A stretch of 64,000 bases of DNA from Leptolyngbyaceae cyanobacterium JSC-12 (GCA_000309945.1 CM001633.1:2204292-2268291), one strand, 5' to 3'. Positions 35,206 through 44,698 are shown, counted from the first letter of the stretch. Notes: generated by a model from the letters alone, not told the origin. Translations and numbers: made by a program.

Positions 35206-35297
35206 CGGCTGACCGCAGAATCAAAACACGAACTGAATGATATTAGCTCTTGTCGATCTTGCTCACCCAATCATCCAAAATCCGGTAACTCTTGTCC

Positions 35298-36671
35298 TTA
35301 CTGGCTAAAAGAAAAAACTAGTTTGAGTTCCCAGGTTGTGTCATGTCGAATTAGCTGGATTTCCCGAAGAAATTCGCGGAAGTAGGCACGGCGTTCTGTT
35401 TCTGAAAGATCGAGCCAGAATTGCGGAATGGAAAGGGTTTGAGCAGTTGCCTTTAGATCTACAGGTGGCAATTGGGAGAGTTGATTTTGCAGTTCGGCAA
35501 TCTCAGTGTGCAATTTATAGGCTCGGAGATCGGCGGTTTCCTGATCCAGCACACCGCTGGTAATCAAGGTTGGAAGTTGCTCAAGCAAGGTTTGTCTGTT
35601 TGCGATCGCACCATTGATACCCTGTTTCACCTGAACCATATCGGGCAATTCCACTTCCGAAACCGCACGGGGCAAGTCTTCACAAATGCGGCGAATCACT
35701 TCTTGCAGTACCTCGTCGTAAGCGATAGCCGCACACTTCGGTTGTGCTAGACAATTGCGTGGACGCAGATACAGGTATTCTTGCTTGCGGTTGTGTGGGG
35801 TGACGCGGGCAACTGTCATTGCAGACCGGCATTCACAACACTTGACTAACCCTGCCAGCGATCGCGGCGCACTTGCAGCCCTGGGTGGCAATCGCCGATT
35901 TCGTCGTAGCAGCCGATCTACCTGCGCCGCCTCATCCCGCGAAATGATGGCAGGGTGGGTATCTCGAACCACTTTACCATCCTGATATTCCAGGTCGCCT
36001 CGATAAACCGGATTGATCAACCAACGCTGCCCCGTCGAAGGGGCAATCTTTTTGTTATATCGCTTTGCCAGATAACGAACCGCTCCCCGCACTGAACCAT
36101 ACAACAAGAACTGTTCAAAAAAATCTTTGACAACAGGAGCCGTTGTGCGATCAATTTCGTATCCCGCCTTGCCACGACGATACCCGTATGGAGCTTTTCC
36201 TGGAGGCGGCAGTGCTTTTACCCGATTTTGGGCGTGCCCCTGCCGAATCCGGCGGCTACGCTGATTTTGCTGAAGCGATTGGAGCCGTTGCAGCAGAGTT
36301 GCCTGAGAATTTCCCAAGTTCACCCCTGTCAACTCAGAACTTGTGTCGGAAAGGTCGTCCAATGTGGCGATTGCAACTCCCAACGCCTCCAACTCCACTA
36401 GGCGATCGCGCACCTCCTGCACCGAATCTCCCAAATCCTCAAGCTGGCGCACCACAACCAAATCCGCAGGCTCTCTCTCACAGTCTTGCAGCAGTTGCCG
36501 CCACTGGGGACGTTTTTCCACAGAAACCGTTGTCTTCGCTGCTTTGCGTTTTCCTTTTGTTACCCCTGCGGCTAAATCCTGGTAGGTTTGAGCAATCTCT
36601 ACCCCCCACGTTGACGGGTCAGGAGGTTGTTCAAGCAGCAGATCACTGTAAACGTAGGCAAGGATTTTCAA
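35298..36671 (-). CDS. Serine-recombinase-family protein with altered active site
   Basis: The 457-residue protein has the layout of a large serine recombinase: an N-terminal resolvase-like domain (about 1-125), a recombinase domain (about 160-250, APYGYRRGKAGYEID), a zinc-ribbon segment (CCECRSAMTV, then a CLAQPKC-type pair, about 275-320) and a C-terminal coiled coil. In active members a DRxxR pair lies in an LDRLGRS-type motif; here the same place reads LEDLGDS (77-83), so both arginines are gone. The likely catalytic Ser position is in YSDLLLEQ (8-15) but is uncertain. The start is a TTG, chosen because it gives the family N-terminus MKILAYVYSD. A DNA-binding role without strand exchange is possible. 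Confidence 0.75.
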   Translation of the reverse strand: MKILAYVYSDLLLEQPPDPSTWGVEIAQTYQDLAAGVTKGKRKAAKTTVSVEKRPQWRQLLQDCEREPADLVVVRQLEDLGDSVQEVRDRLVELEALGVAIATLDDLSDTSSELTGVNLGNSQATLLQRLQSLQQNQRSRRIRQGHAQNRVKALPPPGKAPYGYRRGKAGYEIDRTTAPVVKDFFEQFLLYGSVRGAVRYLAKRYNKKIAPSTGQRWLINPVYRGDLEYQDGKVVRDTHPAIISRDEAAQVDRLLRRNRRLPPRAASAPRSLAGLVKCCECRSAMTVARVTPHNRKQEYLYLRPRNCLAQPKCAAIAYDEVLQEVIRRICEDLPRAVSEVELPDMVQVKQGINGAIANRQTLLEQLPTLITSGVLDQETADLRAYKLHTEIAELQNQLSQLPPVDLKATAQTLSIPQFWLDLSETERRAYFREFLREIQLIRHDTTWELKLVFSFSQ

Positions 36672-36700
36672 GGAAGGAGGGAATGGAAAGCTAAGGACAA

Positions 36701-39700
36701 TCAGGAGGGCGAGAGAGGTAAGGAGAGTGGAAGAGGATGTACCCGCCCTCCTGCCCGACTCGCTTTTTGCAACTGAGTCAGATCTTGCACTGTCAGGCTG
36801 CTGGATTTAAGACTGGTGACCTGAGTTAGGCAGTCTAGCAGATCTGCCCAATGAACTCCTGCCAAACTGGGGAACATTACATGAGCATCTTTAACCCGCT
36901 CGACAGAGCCTAGCCCTACTGCCCACATACCTGCCCGGATTGCCGCCTCGATACCAGATGCTGCGTCTTCTATTACAACACAATGCTCAGGGGCAATGCC
37001 TAGTTGTCTTGCAGCGTGGAGAAACACATCGGGTGCAGGTTTGGATTGGGTAACACTGTTGCCATCAGCGATCGCATCCATGTAATCCACAATCCCCAAT
37101 CGATGCAGCACCTCGGGGGCATTTTTGCTCGAAGACCCCAGAGCAATTTTGATGCCTGCATCTCGCAATTCGGTCAGCAAATCAGCCACGCCGGGCAACA
37201 GTTGGTCTGGCGTAATTGTGCGAATCAGTTCCAGGTAATACCGATTCTTGCGATCCATCATTTCTTGAAACTGGATGGCTGAAACTGACCGTCCGTTGAG
37301 GATTCGTTGGAGTGATTCTCGCCGGGAAACACCGCGCAAAGATTCATTCATTTCTCGGTTGAAGGGAATTCCCACTTCATCTGCCAGTCGTTGCCAACCC
37401 TGGTAATGAAACTCAGAGGTATCAGTAATCACACCATCTAAGTCAAAGATCACAGCCTGGATGGGCGGAAGTTGGCTGGTGGAGGTTGGTTCAACCACCA
37501 CCGGCGATCGCCAATCAAATTCATAAATCTGCCCTTTCCACATCAGGTTAAATGCTAGCCGAGTCCAACCATTGGGTAAAGTTGGTGCTGCGACCGGACC
37601 ATTCGCTGTAAGGTGCACGCCACCAAACCCAAACACCACTGCCTGCCACACTCCACCCGCTGAAGCCGCATGAATTCCTTCTGCTGCATTGCCTCGCACA
37701 TCTGCTAGATCTACCAACGCTGATCGCATGAAATGCTCATATGCCAGATTTGGTTCACCCAATTCGCACGCTAGAACTGCATGAACCGCTGGACTGAGAG
37801 ACGATCCATAGGTGTGATCAGTGCGTGGATTATAATAATCCCAATTGGTTTGCAGAATCTGGCGATTGCGCAGCGCTTCAGCCAGGGCTGATTCAGGCGT
37901 CTCAACTGAAATGCGATCCGCAAAGGCTCCTCGCCGCAGCAAATATAGCAACATCAGGACATCTGCCTGCTTTAAAACTTGCCGTCGATTAGCCCCCTCA
38001 ATTCCCAGAATGGCTTGCATAGAGCGTAAGCGTGGCTCATACGCTGCCAGATTCACATCCTCCAGCGCAAAAAAGTCTTCAAACTGCTCAATTAAGCCAG
38101 TGTCAGGGTCTTGCGGAATCCATAGCCGATGTATAACCGTTGCCCAATGCTGCAATCGACTCTCAGATAGATCCAGCGATCGCTGCAAATCCGCAGCCGT
38201 TTGAGGATAGTAAATTTCCAACCAATCCCACAGTTTCAGCGCCGTCTCCAGATGCCACTGCACCATTGCATTGGTGAATGCGTTGTTATTCACCCGCTCA
38301 TGATATTCATCCGGTCCAATCACATCACAAATCTCGTAGTACTCGCGAGCTTCGTTCCATTCCACTCGACTGCCCCAGAACACAGCCGTATCCAAAATTA
38401 TTTCTGCCCCGTAGCGACACATCCACGCATCATCGCCTGTTGCCTGCCAATACTGCCAGACAGCATAAGCAACATCTGTACTGATGTGCAGTTCAATCTC
38501 ACCACACCAAATACGAACCAGGGATTTGGGATCATGGGCATCTGGCACCCAGTTAGGCGTGACTTCATCCCCAGTATCCGCACTTTCCCACACATACATC
38601 GCCCCTTCGTAGCCAGCTTGCAGTGCTTTGCGGCGGGCACCTGGCAACATGTGATACCGATAGGTGAGCAGATTTCGCGCCAAGTGGGGCTGAGTATAAA
38701 TTAAGAAAGGCAAAACAAAGATTTCAGTATCCCAGAAAATGTGCCCCCGGTAGGCAAAGCCAGACAGTGCTTTGGCGGGAATGCTAACGCGATCGCTGTG
38801 GCGTGGCGCGGCTGACAGCAGTTGAAACAGGTTATATCGCACTGCCAACTGAGCCGTACTGTCTCCCTCAATTACAACATCGCTGATTCGCCAGACCTCT
38901 GCCCAGGCAGCTTCGTGTTCGGCTCGTAGATTAAGATAGTCTGGCAAGGCTACTAGAGTTTGAGTGGCAGCCTGTACCGCATTTTCAGTATCACGAGAGG
39001 TAAATATAGCAACTATCTTATCAGCCGTGACTGTTTGCCCTGGTTGTAGTGTAAATCGAGCAATCACTGCAGCATGACCATGAAATGCCAATGTGTCGGT
39101 ATGGCAATTGGTGTCCGAAATTTCTAACTGGGCAGCGATCGCCAGATTAATCTGAGACTGGCGACTCTGCAAATGTAGACAAATTGTATTATCCTGTCCT
39201 ATTTGCTCCACCTGTTGCCAGTGCATCAACCCTTCATTGTCTGGGAAACCATTTAAGCCCGCATGAATTTCAACCACTCCGGCAAAATTAATCGAACGAA
39301 TTTGACACCGAACGGCTGCAACATGCTGTTTCGCCAAACTCACAAACCGTTCAAACCCTAGCTCGATAACGTGCCCCGCAGGACTCCGCCATTGCACTAA
39401 CCGACTCAAGATTCCTCGACGAAGATTTAACCACCGTTTGTAATTCAGAATCTCGCCCTGATCCAGCCGAAATCGCTCCCATTTGATACCAGCGTCTGCC
39501 CCCGTCTGGATACCAATTTGGAGAGTCAGTGACGCCCAATCGGGACAATTGGCTAATTCTGTCACAACTACAGGTGCAGCATCATAAACGCCACTGATTA
39601 AAGTCGCTGGACAACTCCTGGGATAGCCTTCCTCAAACGTACCGCGAGTTCCCAAGTAGCCGTTACTAAGCGTAAAAACAGTTTCCTTGTGATGCAGTTG

Positions 39701-39763
39701 AGTTGGATTAAACGTACCTTCTGTGGTTTCAATAACCACCCAGTCAATGTCATTCATGAACAC
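36701..39763 (-). CDS. GH65 glycoside phosphorylase fused to beta-phosphoglucomutase
   Basis: The 1020-residue protein joins a GH65 disaccharide phosphorylase (about 1-760; general acid Glu486 in DVIGPDEYHE) to a HAD-type beta-phosphoglucomutase (about 770-990; FDLDGVITDTSEFH, with the nucleophile Asp and the acid/base Asp in the DxD motif). The pair would split a maltose- or trehalose-type disaccharide with phosphate into glucose and beta-glucose-1-phosphate, then convert the latter to glucose-6-phosphate. The exact disaccharide is not decided by the sequence. The protein ends in a low-complexity tail (GGRVHPLPLSLPLSPS) encoded partly by a 10-bp hairpin, so the last residues may be dispensable. 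It is followed 29 bp later by the recombinase-like gene. Confidence 0.92.
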   Translation of the reverse strand: MFMNDIDWVVIETTEGTFNPTQLHHKETVFTLSNGYLGTRGTFEEGYPRSCPATLISGVYDAAPVVVTELANCPDWASLTLQIGIQTGADAGIKWERFRLDQGEILNYKRWLNLRRGILSRLVQWRSPAGHVIELGFERFVSLAKQHVAAVRCQIRSINFAGVVEIHAGLNGFPDNEGLMHWQQVEQIGQDNTICLHLQSRQSQINLAIAAQLEISDTNCHTDTLAFHGHAAVIARFTLQPGQTVTADKIVAIFTSRDTENAVQAATQTLVALPDYLNLRAEHEAAWAEVWRISDVVIEGDSTAQLAVRYNLFQLLSAAPRHSDRVSIPAKALSGFAYRGHIFWDTEIFVLPFLIYTQPHLARNLLTYRYHMLPGARRKALQAGYEGAMYVWESADTGDEVTPNWVPDAHDPKSLVRIWCGEIELHISTDVAYAVWQYWQATGDDAWMCRYGAEIILDTAVFWGSRVEWNEAREYYEICDVIGPDEYHERVNNNAFTNAMVQWHLETALKLWDWLEIYYPQTAADLQRSLDLSESRLQHWATVIHRLWIPQDPDTGLIEQFEDFFALEDVNLAAYEPRLRSMQAILGIEGANRRQVLKQADVLMLLYLLRRGAFADRISVETPESALAEALRNRQILQTNWDYYNPRTDHTYGSSLSPAVHAVLACELGEPNLAYEHFMRSALVDLADVRGNAAEGIHAASAGGVWQAVVFGFGGVHLTANGPVAAPTLPNGWTRLAFNLMWKGQIYEFDWRSPVVVEPTSTSQLPPIQAVIFDLDGVITDTSEFHYQGWQRLADEVGIPFNREMNESLRGVSRRESLQRILNGRSVSAIQFQEMMDRKNRYYLELIRTITPDQLLPGVADLLTELRDAGIKIALGSSSKNAPEVLHRLGIVDYMDAIADGNSVTQSKPAPDVFLHAARQLGIAPEHCVVIEDAASGIEAAIRAGMWAVGLGSVERVKDAHVMFPSLAGVHWADLLDCLTQVTSLKSSSLTVQDLTQLQKASRAGGRVHPLPLSLPLSPS
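36712..36753 (-). other. Perfect 10-bp hairpin at the end of the GH65 gene
   Basis: CAGGAGGGCG (36712-36721) and CGCCCTCCTG (36744-36753) pair exactly around a 22-nt loop inside the last codons of the gene. There is no T-run. It could be a terminator-like or mRNA-stabilising structure. Confidence 0.55.
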
Positions 39764-39911
39764 TCAGGGTCAGGGAAAAATATGCTTCATTTGCTATAGT
39801 TCCCTACGCAAAATCACACCGATAACCAGAAAGATTTGATGTAAGAAATCTAACAGCTTCTATATGGAACTTTATGATTTGTTTCAAACATCGTTGGCTC
39901 AAATCATCAGC

Positions 39912-39951
39912 TGATTAAAAGCTGATCAAAGTGATTAAAAGCTGATCAAAG
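39912..39951. repeat. Perfect 20-bp tandem repeat upstream of the DUF4168 gene
   Basis: TGATTAAAAGCTGATCAAAG occurs at 39912-39931 and 39932-39951. A CAGCTGATTAAAAGC-like half precedes it. It lies about 80-120 bp before the start at 40034, so it may contain a duplicated regulator site or be a neutral duplication. Confidence 0.9.
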
Positions 39952-40033
39952 AGTCTGTTCCACTCAAACACTCTTTAATCGATTCAGATACACTGAGGAG
40001 ACGTTTGACTCTTTCGATCACTAAGGATTTCCA

Positions 40034-40525
40034 ATGGTAAAACACATCCTGGCAAGTTGCTCACTAGTTGTTTTGTTAGGGGTGGGCAGTTTGCCAGCCC
40101 TCGCCCAACAAAAGCCAGCACCTTCTTCTGCTCCGACGGCTCAACAGTCTGTTGGCGATGAGGATTTGAAAAAGTTTGTGAGTGCAGCAAAGAAATTGGA
40201 AGTTATTTCTCAGGAACGAAATACAGCGATCGCGCAAACCGTTCAAAAAGAAGGCTTGAGTTTGGAGCGGTTTAGAGAAATTTATTTATCCAAACAAAAC
40301 CCTAAGGCAACGCCTAAGAAAGAAGTGTCGCCAGATGAGCAACAAAAGTACGATCGCGCCATCAATCAGCTTGTTCAAATTCAAAAAGACACTCAAACCA
40401 AAATGGGTAGTGCCGTTCAATCGGAAGGACTGGATGTTCCCCGGTTCTTGCAAATTCTAGAAGCGGTGCAAAAAACCCCCGACTTGCAAAAAAAAGTAGA
40501 ACAGCTATTGAAGTCTACAAAATAA
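40034..40525 (+). CDS. Exported DUF4168 protein
   Basis: The 163-residue protein has a signal peptide (about 1-24, cleavage after ALAQ-like residues) and a DUF4168 domain (about 44-160) made of helices rich in Lys, Gln and Glu. Family members are predicted periplasmic or outer-membrane-associated in many bacteria; function is unknown. TAAGGA precedes the ATG at a good distance. A 20-bp tandem repeat lies upstream. Confidence 0.85.
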   Translation: MVKHILASCSLVVLLGVGSLPALAQQKPAPSSAPTAQQSVGDEDLKKFVSAAKKLEVISQERNTAIAQTVQKEGLSLERFREIYLSKQNPKATPKKEVSPDEQQKYDRAINQLVQIQKDTQTKMGSAVQSEGLDVPRFLQILEAVQKTPDLQKKVEQLLKSTK

Positions 40526-40556
40526 CACCAGATGACAACCGTAAGAGGCTGAGAGT

Positions 40557-42404
40557 ATGGTGTTGAAAGCATCGTTACGCATTTGGAATTTGTTTCCGTC
40601 AGCCATGACTGCTTCTCCACCTACTCCTGTCTCTGAACCCAAATATTTTCTCACTCGTCTAATCGCAACCTGTAATGGTTTCCGCCCAATCTGGGTAAGA
40701 GTCTTGCTCTCTTGCCTCAGTTGGGCGATTCCATTAGCGATCGCGCATCCCGGAGAAGCAGCAGAACGAATTTATGTGACGTACAACATTCTGGAACGTT
40801 CAATTTCGATCTCATCGTTAGAAGCTTATGCCAAGCAGGGCATTATCGACGAAGACCTGGCAGCTTACGCTCGCTATGCCAATCCAGATGTCTTAAAAGA
40901 ACTCAGAACTGCTTTGCAGAGCAAAGCAGACTTGAAACTAGTCACTGTTTCCCAGTTTCTCTATTCACCTCAAGGAGAAGCCGCGCTCAAACGTTTGGGG
41001 CAGGTGATTCAGCCAGAATCACGGCAACCTGGGTACAAAGCAATTCGGGCAGCCTTAATTCTCTCAGCAGCTGATCCAGAAGGGCTGACATTGTTAAACT
41101 TCTTGAAAAAGTTCCCTTCAAAAGGCATCCGCATTGACCTGGAGCGGAGTTTGCGGGTAACACGAGAGGCAGAACAATTAATTAACCAAACTAAACGAGC
41201 AACTCAGGTAATTACGGAACTGGCTCAGATGGAAGCAGCAAGCACACCATTAGATCCAGGTCTGGCAGATTTGCGGCAACCTGGTAGCTTCTCTTTTCAG
41301 AAACAATCCATCACATTAACCGATCCAAGTCGCCAAACAATTCCCATCCCCCCTGCTCAGCCCGCGTCTGCAGCTGCGATCGTGCAAGGGCGTACTTACC
41401 CAGTGGATATTTATTTACCGGAATCTGGCAAGGTGCCACTGCCTACCCCCATTCCAGTTGTGGTGATTTCCCATGGCTTAGGGTCTGATCGCAATTCGTT
41501 TGCTTACCTGGCTGAACATCTGGCATCTCATGGGTTTGCTGTCCTAGTTCCTGCACATCCAGGCAGCGATCGCCGCCAGATGGAAGCTCTATTACAGGGC
41601 ATTGCCAGCGAAGTGGCAGAACCTACCGAATTCGTAAACCGTCCGCTCGATATTACTTACTTACTAAATCATCTGGAACGGCAAGCTGCTACGAATCCTG
41701 CCTATCAGCGATTGAACCTGAAGCAAGTAGGCGTGATTGGTCAATCGTTTGGTGGATATACGGCCTTGGCAGTTGCGGGTGCTCCCATCAGCTTTGAACA
41801 ACTTCAAAAAGACTGCCCTAGTGTTGAGAATACATTTAATCTTTCCCTTCTATTGCAATGCCGCGCCCAGGAACTTGCTCAAACACCCCAAGCACGCACA
41901 GATTTCCGAGATCCACGGGTGCAAGCTGTGATTGCTATGAATCCTATAGACAGTGCAGTGATGGGACAAACGAACTTAGGATTAATCACAGTTCCCACCA
42001 TGATCATTGCAGGCAGTGCTGATACAGTAGCGCCCAGCCTGTTCGAACAGGTGCGTCCATTTACCTGGCTGACTGTGAATGACAAATACCTGGTGCAAAT
42101 GGATCCTGGCACTCACTTCTCGGTCATTGGTGGCGGTGAGATTCCAGGTGGGGCTGGTGCATTAGAGATTCCATCAGAAGTTTTGGGACCGAACCCTGTG
42201 ATCGCTCAACGCTATGTGAATGCTCTTGCCCTTGCCTTTTTCCAGACTTACATTGCCAATCGTTCATCTTTCCGCTCCTACCTTAATGCTGCCTACGCCG
42301 AATCCATCTCTGACCCTGCTCTAAGCCTACAATTAGTTCGCACCCTCACCCCCGAGCAACTCACTGCAAATCGGCGAACACCTACCCGCGCCTTCTCGCT
42401 TTAA
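40557..42404 (+). CDS. Alpha/beta hydrolase with N-terminal DUF1400 domain
   Basis: The 615-residue protein has an N-terminal membrane segment, a DUF1400 region (about 68-195; RIYVTYNILERSISISSLE), a linker, and an alpha/beta-hydrolase domain (about 250-580) with VVISHGLGSDRNSF as the oxyanion-side region and the nucleophile elbow GQSFGGYTA. The catalytic His is likely in MDPGTHFSVI. Related cyanobacterial proteins are predicted lipases or esterases exported to the periplasm. ATG 40557 is preceded by GAGGCTGAGAG; ATG 40605 is a second possibility. The gene is 31 bp after the DUF4168 gene and may be co-transcribed with it. Confidence 0.86.
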   Translation: MVLKASLRIWNLFPSAMTASPPTPVSEPKYFLTRLIATCNGFRPIWVRVLLSCLSWAIPLAIAHPGEAAERIYVTYNILERSISISSLEAYAKQGIIDEDLAAYARYANPDVLKELRTALQSKADLKLVTVSQFLYSPQGEAALKRLGQVIQPESRQPGYKAIRAALILSAADPEGLTLLNFLKKFPSKGIRIDLERSLRVTREAEQLINQTKRATQVITELAQMEAASTPLDPGLADLRQPGSFSFQKQSITLTDPSRQTIPIPPAQPASAAAIVQGRTYPVDIYLPESGKVPLPTPIPVVVISHGLGSDRNSFAYLAEHLASHGFAVLVPAHPGSDRRQMEALLQGIASEVAEPTEFVNRPLDITYLLNHLERQAATNPAYQRLNLKQVGVIGQSFGGYTALAVAGAPISFEQLQKDCPSVENTFNLSLLLQCRAQELAQTPQARTDFRDPRVQAVIAMNPIDSAVMGQTNLGLITVPTMIIAGSADTVAPSLFEQVRPFTWLTVNDKYLVQMDPGTHFSVIGGGEIPGGAGALEIPSEVLGPNPVIAQRYVNALALAFFQTYIANRSSFRSYLNAAYAESISDPALSLQLVRTLTPEQLTANRRTPTRAFSL

Positions 42405-42544
42405 GCTCTCGTTTTTTGAACATTTGCGGATGGGCTTTGCTGAAGTTGCATGACATCTGTCATGGCTTTTTCGTTGTTACAGGAAAACTTTTCACCAAGT
42501 TTGAAGCATTTAACAACGCCCCCTTATGGAAAGGATCTGCATCT

Positions 42545-43582
42545 ATGAAACGTCTAGTCGTTTGTTGTGATGGTACTTGGAATCGTTTAGGTCGTTATCC
42601 AACGAATGTTGTAAAAATCGCTCAAGCGGTTAAACCATTTGCCAGGGATGGGAAGGCACAAGTCGTGTATTATCAGCAAGGCTTAGGCACGAAATGGTAC
42701 GATCGCGTACCTGGCGGCGCATTCGGTTGGGGAATTGATTACAACATTCAAAACGCTTACCAGTTCCTGTGCTTCAACTACGAACCAGGAGATGAAGTGT
42801 ATCTTTTTGGATTTAGCCGTGGGGCTTACACTGCTCGCAGCCTTGCCGGAATGATTTATTGCTCCGGGTTGCTGACACGCCAACACATTGATAAAGTACC
42901 ACACGCCTACGACCTCTATCGCGATCGCGACATCACACCCGATGCCATTCAAGCAAAGAACTTCCGCTCCCAATATGGCATTCGCTACAACGAATCAGAC
43001 CAAATTCCGATCACCCTTCTGGGCTGCTGGGATACAGTCGGTTCTTTAGGCATTCCTGACTTATTTCCATTCCTACCAGTGGCTGATTTGGTAAATGCCA
43101 AATATCGGTTTCACAATACCCGATTGAATCGCATGATTCAAAATGCGATTCATGCTGTTGCGATTGATGAACGCCGGAAAGTCTTCAATGTAACACCCAT
43201 GCAGCAAAGCGCTAGCAATCCTAATCAAACTCTCCGCCAGGTCTGGTTTCCAGGAGGGCATGGCTGCGTTGGTGGCGGTACTGAGCAACATTGCAAATTA
43301 TCAGACGCGGCTCTGAAATGGATGATAGATGAAGTTGCTCAACTAGGTCTCAAGCTGGAATTTGATATGACTCGCATTCGAGGTGAACTGGTCTACGACC
43401 CATTAATTCCCTTTAATGCGTCTCCTGGTTTCTTCGGATTAGCTGGCTTGCACGATCGCGTCATTCCCCGAAAAGACCCTCACAACACATTGCATGATAG
43501 TGTCAAAATCCGTTGGCGCAGCCTTCCCGACTACCGTCCAGTCAGCCTTTTGCCATTTAGAGATCAACTCAATTCACAGTAA
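42545..43582 (+). CDS. DUF2235 (Tle1-like) predicted lipase/hydrolase
   Basis: The protein, 345 residues from ATG 42545, opens with MKRLVVCCDGTWN, the conserved start of DUF2235. The serine nucleophile elbow is GFSRGAYTARS (about 89-99); DUF2235 includes type VI secretion phospholipase effectors, but many copies, including cyanobacterial ones, are not linked to a secretion system. AAAGGA lies 9 nt before ATG 42545, so this start is preferred over a longer frame from 42416 whose extra residues look unconserved. Confidence 0.85.
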   Translation: MKRLVVCCDGTWNRLGRYPTNVVKIAQAVKPFARDGKAQVVYYQQGLGTKWYDRVPGGAFGWGIDYNIQNAYQFLCFNYEPGDEVYLFGFSRGAYTARSLAGMIYCSGLLTRQHIDKVPHAYDLYRDRDITPDAIQAKNFRSQYGIRYNESDQIPITLLGCWDTVGSLGIPDLFPFLPVADLVNAKYRFHNTRLNRMIQNAIHAVAIDERRKVFNVTPMQQSASNPNQTLRQVWFPGGHGCVGGGTEQHCKLSDAALKWMIDEVAQLGLKLEFDMTRIRGELVYDPLIPFNASPGFFGLAGLHDRVIPRKDPHNTLHDSVKIRWRSLPDYRPVSLLPFRDQLNSQ

Positions 43583-43706
43583 GACATCGACGCAGAAATT
43601 AGGGAGATTAGGAACTCTTGCATCATTGAACCGTCTTTGTTGATCAGCTTTGTCGTAGTTTATGATTTCTATGAGGAATCCTGCTAAAGTCATACTGATA
43701 AACAAA

Positions 43707-43728
43707 GCTTCACAAAGCGAAGCCTTTT
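43707..43728 (+). terminator. Possible weak terminator downstream of the DUF2235 gene
   Basis: GCTTC (43707-43711) and GAAGC (43719-43723) form a 5-bp stem with a 7-nt loop, followed by CTTTTG. It lies shortly before the start of the DUF2808 gene, so it could also act in that leader. Confidence 0.35.
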
Positions 43729-43760
43729 GTGATCAATTGTTGCCAAGTGGTAAATAGCCT

Positions 43761-44294
43761 ATGTTTTCGAGATCCTCCGTGCGAAAAGCTCTTACTGGAC
43801 TGGCGATCGCCAGCTGCTTCATGGGTGCAATCCCCGTAGTTAGCTACGCTCAAAGTGGTTTGCCTGGTCTCACGATCTTCGGCGGTGTTAGAGGTGATGA
43901 TAATCTTAACTATCGGTTGGACTTCGGTGGCAGAGCAAATGGTTGGGATCGCTATCGCCTGAGAATACCCGCTAAGAAAATGAAACTGGCTGTCGCACAG
44001 TTCGCTATCTCCTATCCCGACTATTTCAAAGGCACCTTTGATCCCAAAAGCATTGACCTGCAAGTTCAGGGAAAATCTGTTCGCATTCGAGAAGCGAACT
44101 GGAACCAGGAAAACAACTTAATCGAAATTTTCCCAGAAGAGCCTGTTCCTGCGAATAGCAAAGTGGAAATCTGGCTAGAAAATGTCAAAAATCCCAGTAC
44201 AGGTGGCATGTTTTACTTCAATCTGCAAGTACAGTCACCTGGCGATCTCCCCTTGTATCGTTATCTTGGTACCTGGGTGATTCAGATATCCTAA
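43761..44294 (+). CDS. Exported DUF2808 protein
   Basis: The 177-residue protein has a signal peptide (about 1-30, ending YAQ) and a beta-rich DUF2808 domain (about 38-175; FGGRANGWDRYRLRIPAKKM, then FAISYPDYFKGTFDPKSI). The family is common in cyanobacteria and is predicted to be periplasmic or secreted, with no known function. The gene ends before a strong terminator at 44332-44354. Confidence 0.87.
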   Translation: MFSRSSVRKALTGLAIASCFMGAIPVVSYAQSGLPGLTIFGGVRGDDNLNYRLDFGGRANGWDRYRLRIPAKKMKLAVAQFAISYPDYFKGTFDPKSIDLQVQGKSVRIREANWNQENNLIEIFPEEPVPANSKVEIWLENVKNPSTGGMFYFNLQVQSPGDLPLYRYLGTWVIQIS

Positions 44295-44331
44295 TCCCGA
44301 ACATCTATCAACCTTTTGCTGGTACACCATG

Positions 44332-44354
44332 AGACGCTGCAAAAGCGTCTTTTT
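44332..44354 (+). terminator. Rho-independent terminator of the DUF2808 gene
   Basis: AGACGCT (44332-44338), a 5-nt loop GCAAA and AGCGTCT (44344-44350) form a perfect 7-bp stem, followed by a T-run to 44354. Confidence 0.85.
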
Positions 44355-44441
44355 AATTGAGTTCACATCTGCCTGTTACATGGCGGGATGCTATTATTAG
44401 AGACTGTGGCTTTTTGAATTGGAAAGTTTGGGAGAATCACG

Positions 44442-44582
44442 ATGACACAGCGCACATTGGGTGGAACCAACCGCAAGCGTAAGCGAACCTCTGGCTTTCG
44501 TGCTCGGATGCGGACAAAAAATGGTCGGCGTGTTCTGAAAGCTCGCAGAAGAAAAGGGCGGGCACGTTTGGCGGTTACTTGA
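44442..44582 (+). CDS. rpmH: 50S ribosomal protein bL34
   Basis: The 46-residue, very basic protein begins [18 protein letters not shown] and contains [20 protein letters not shown], the signature of L34. A GGGAGAA ribosome-binding sequence lies before the ATG. It opens the conserved bacterial cluster rpmH-rnpA-yidC. No dnaA or origin is adjacent on the left, which is usual in cyanobacteria. Confidence 0.97.
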   Translation: MTQRTLGGTNRKRKRTSGFRARMRTKNGRRVLKARRRKGRARLAVT

Positions 44583-44698
44583 TTCCCCAGGTTCTCAGAT
44601 CGCTTTGTATGGGTTGTTGCATATGTCCCATTTCTCCAGTCGTTTTCCACTCATTTTAGTTTCTTGGCTGCTGTGTTTATGCAGGAGACTGGGTTGAT

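Noticed and set aside
42416-42544. N-terminal extension of the DUF2235 gene
   Set aside because: The conserved start MKRLVVCCDGTWN and an AAAGGA ribosome-binding site mark ATG 42545 as the start.
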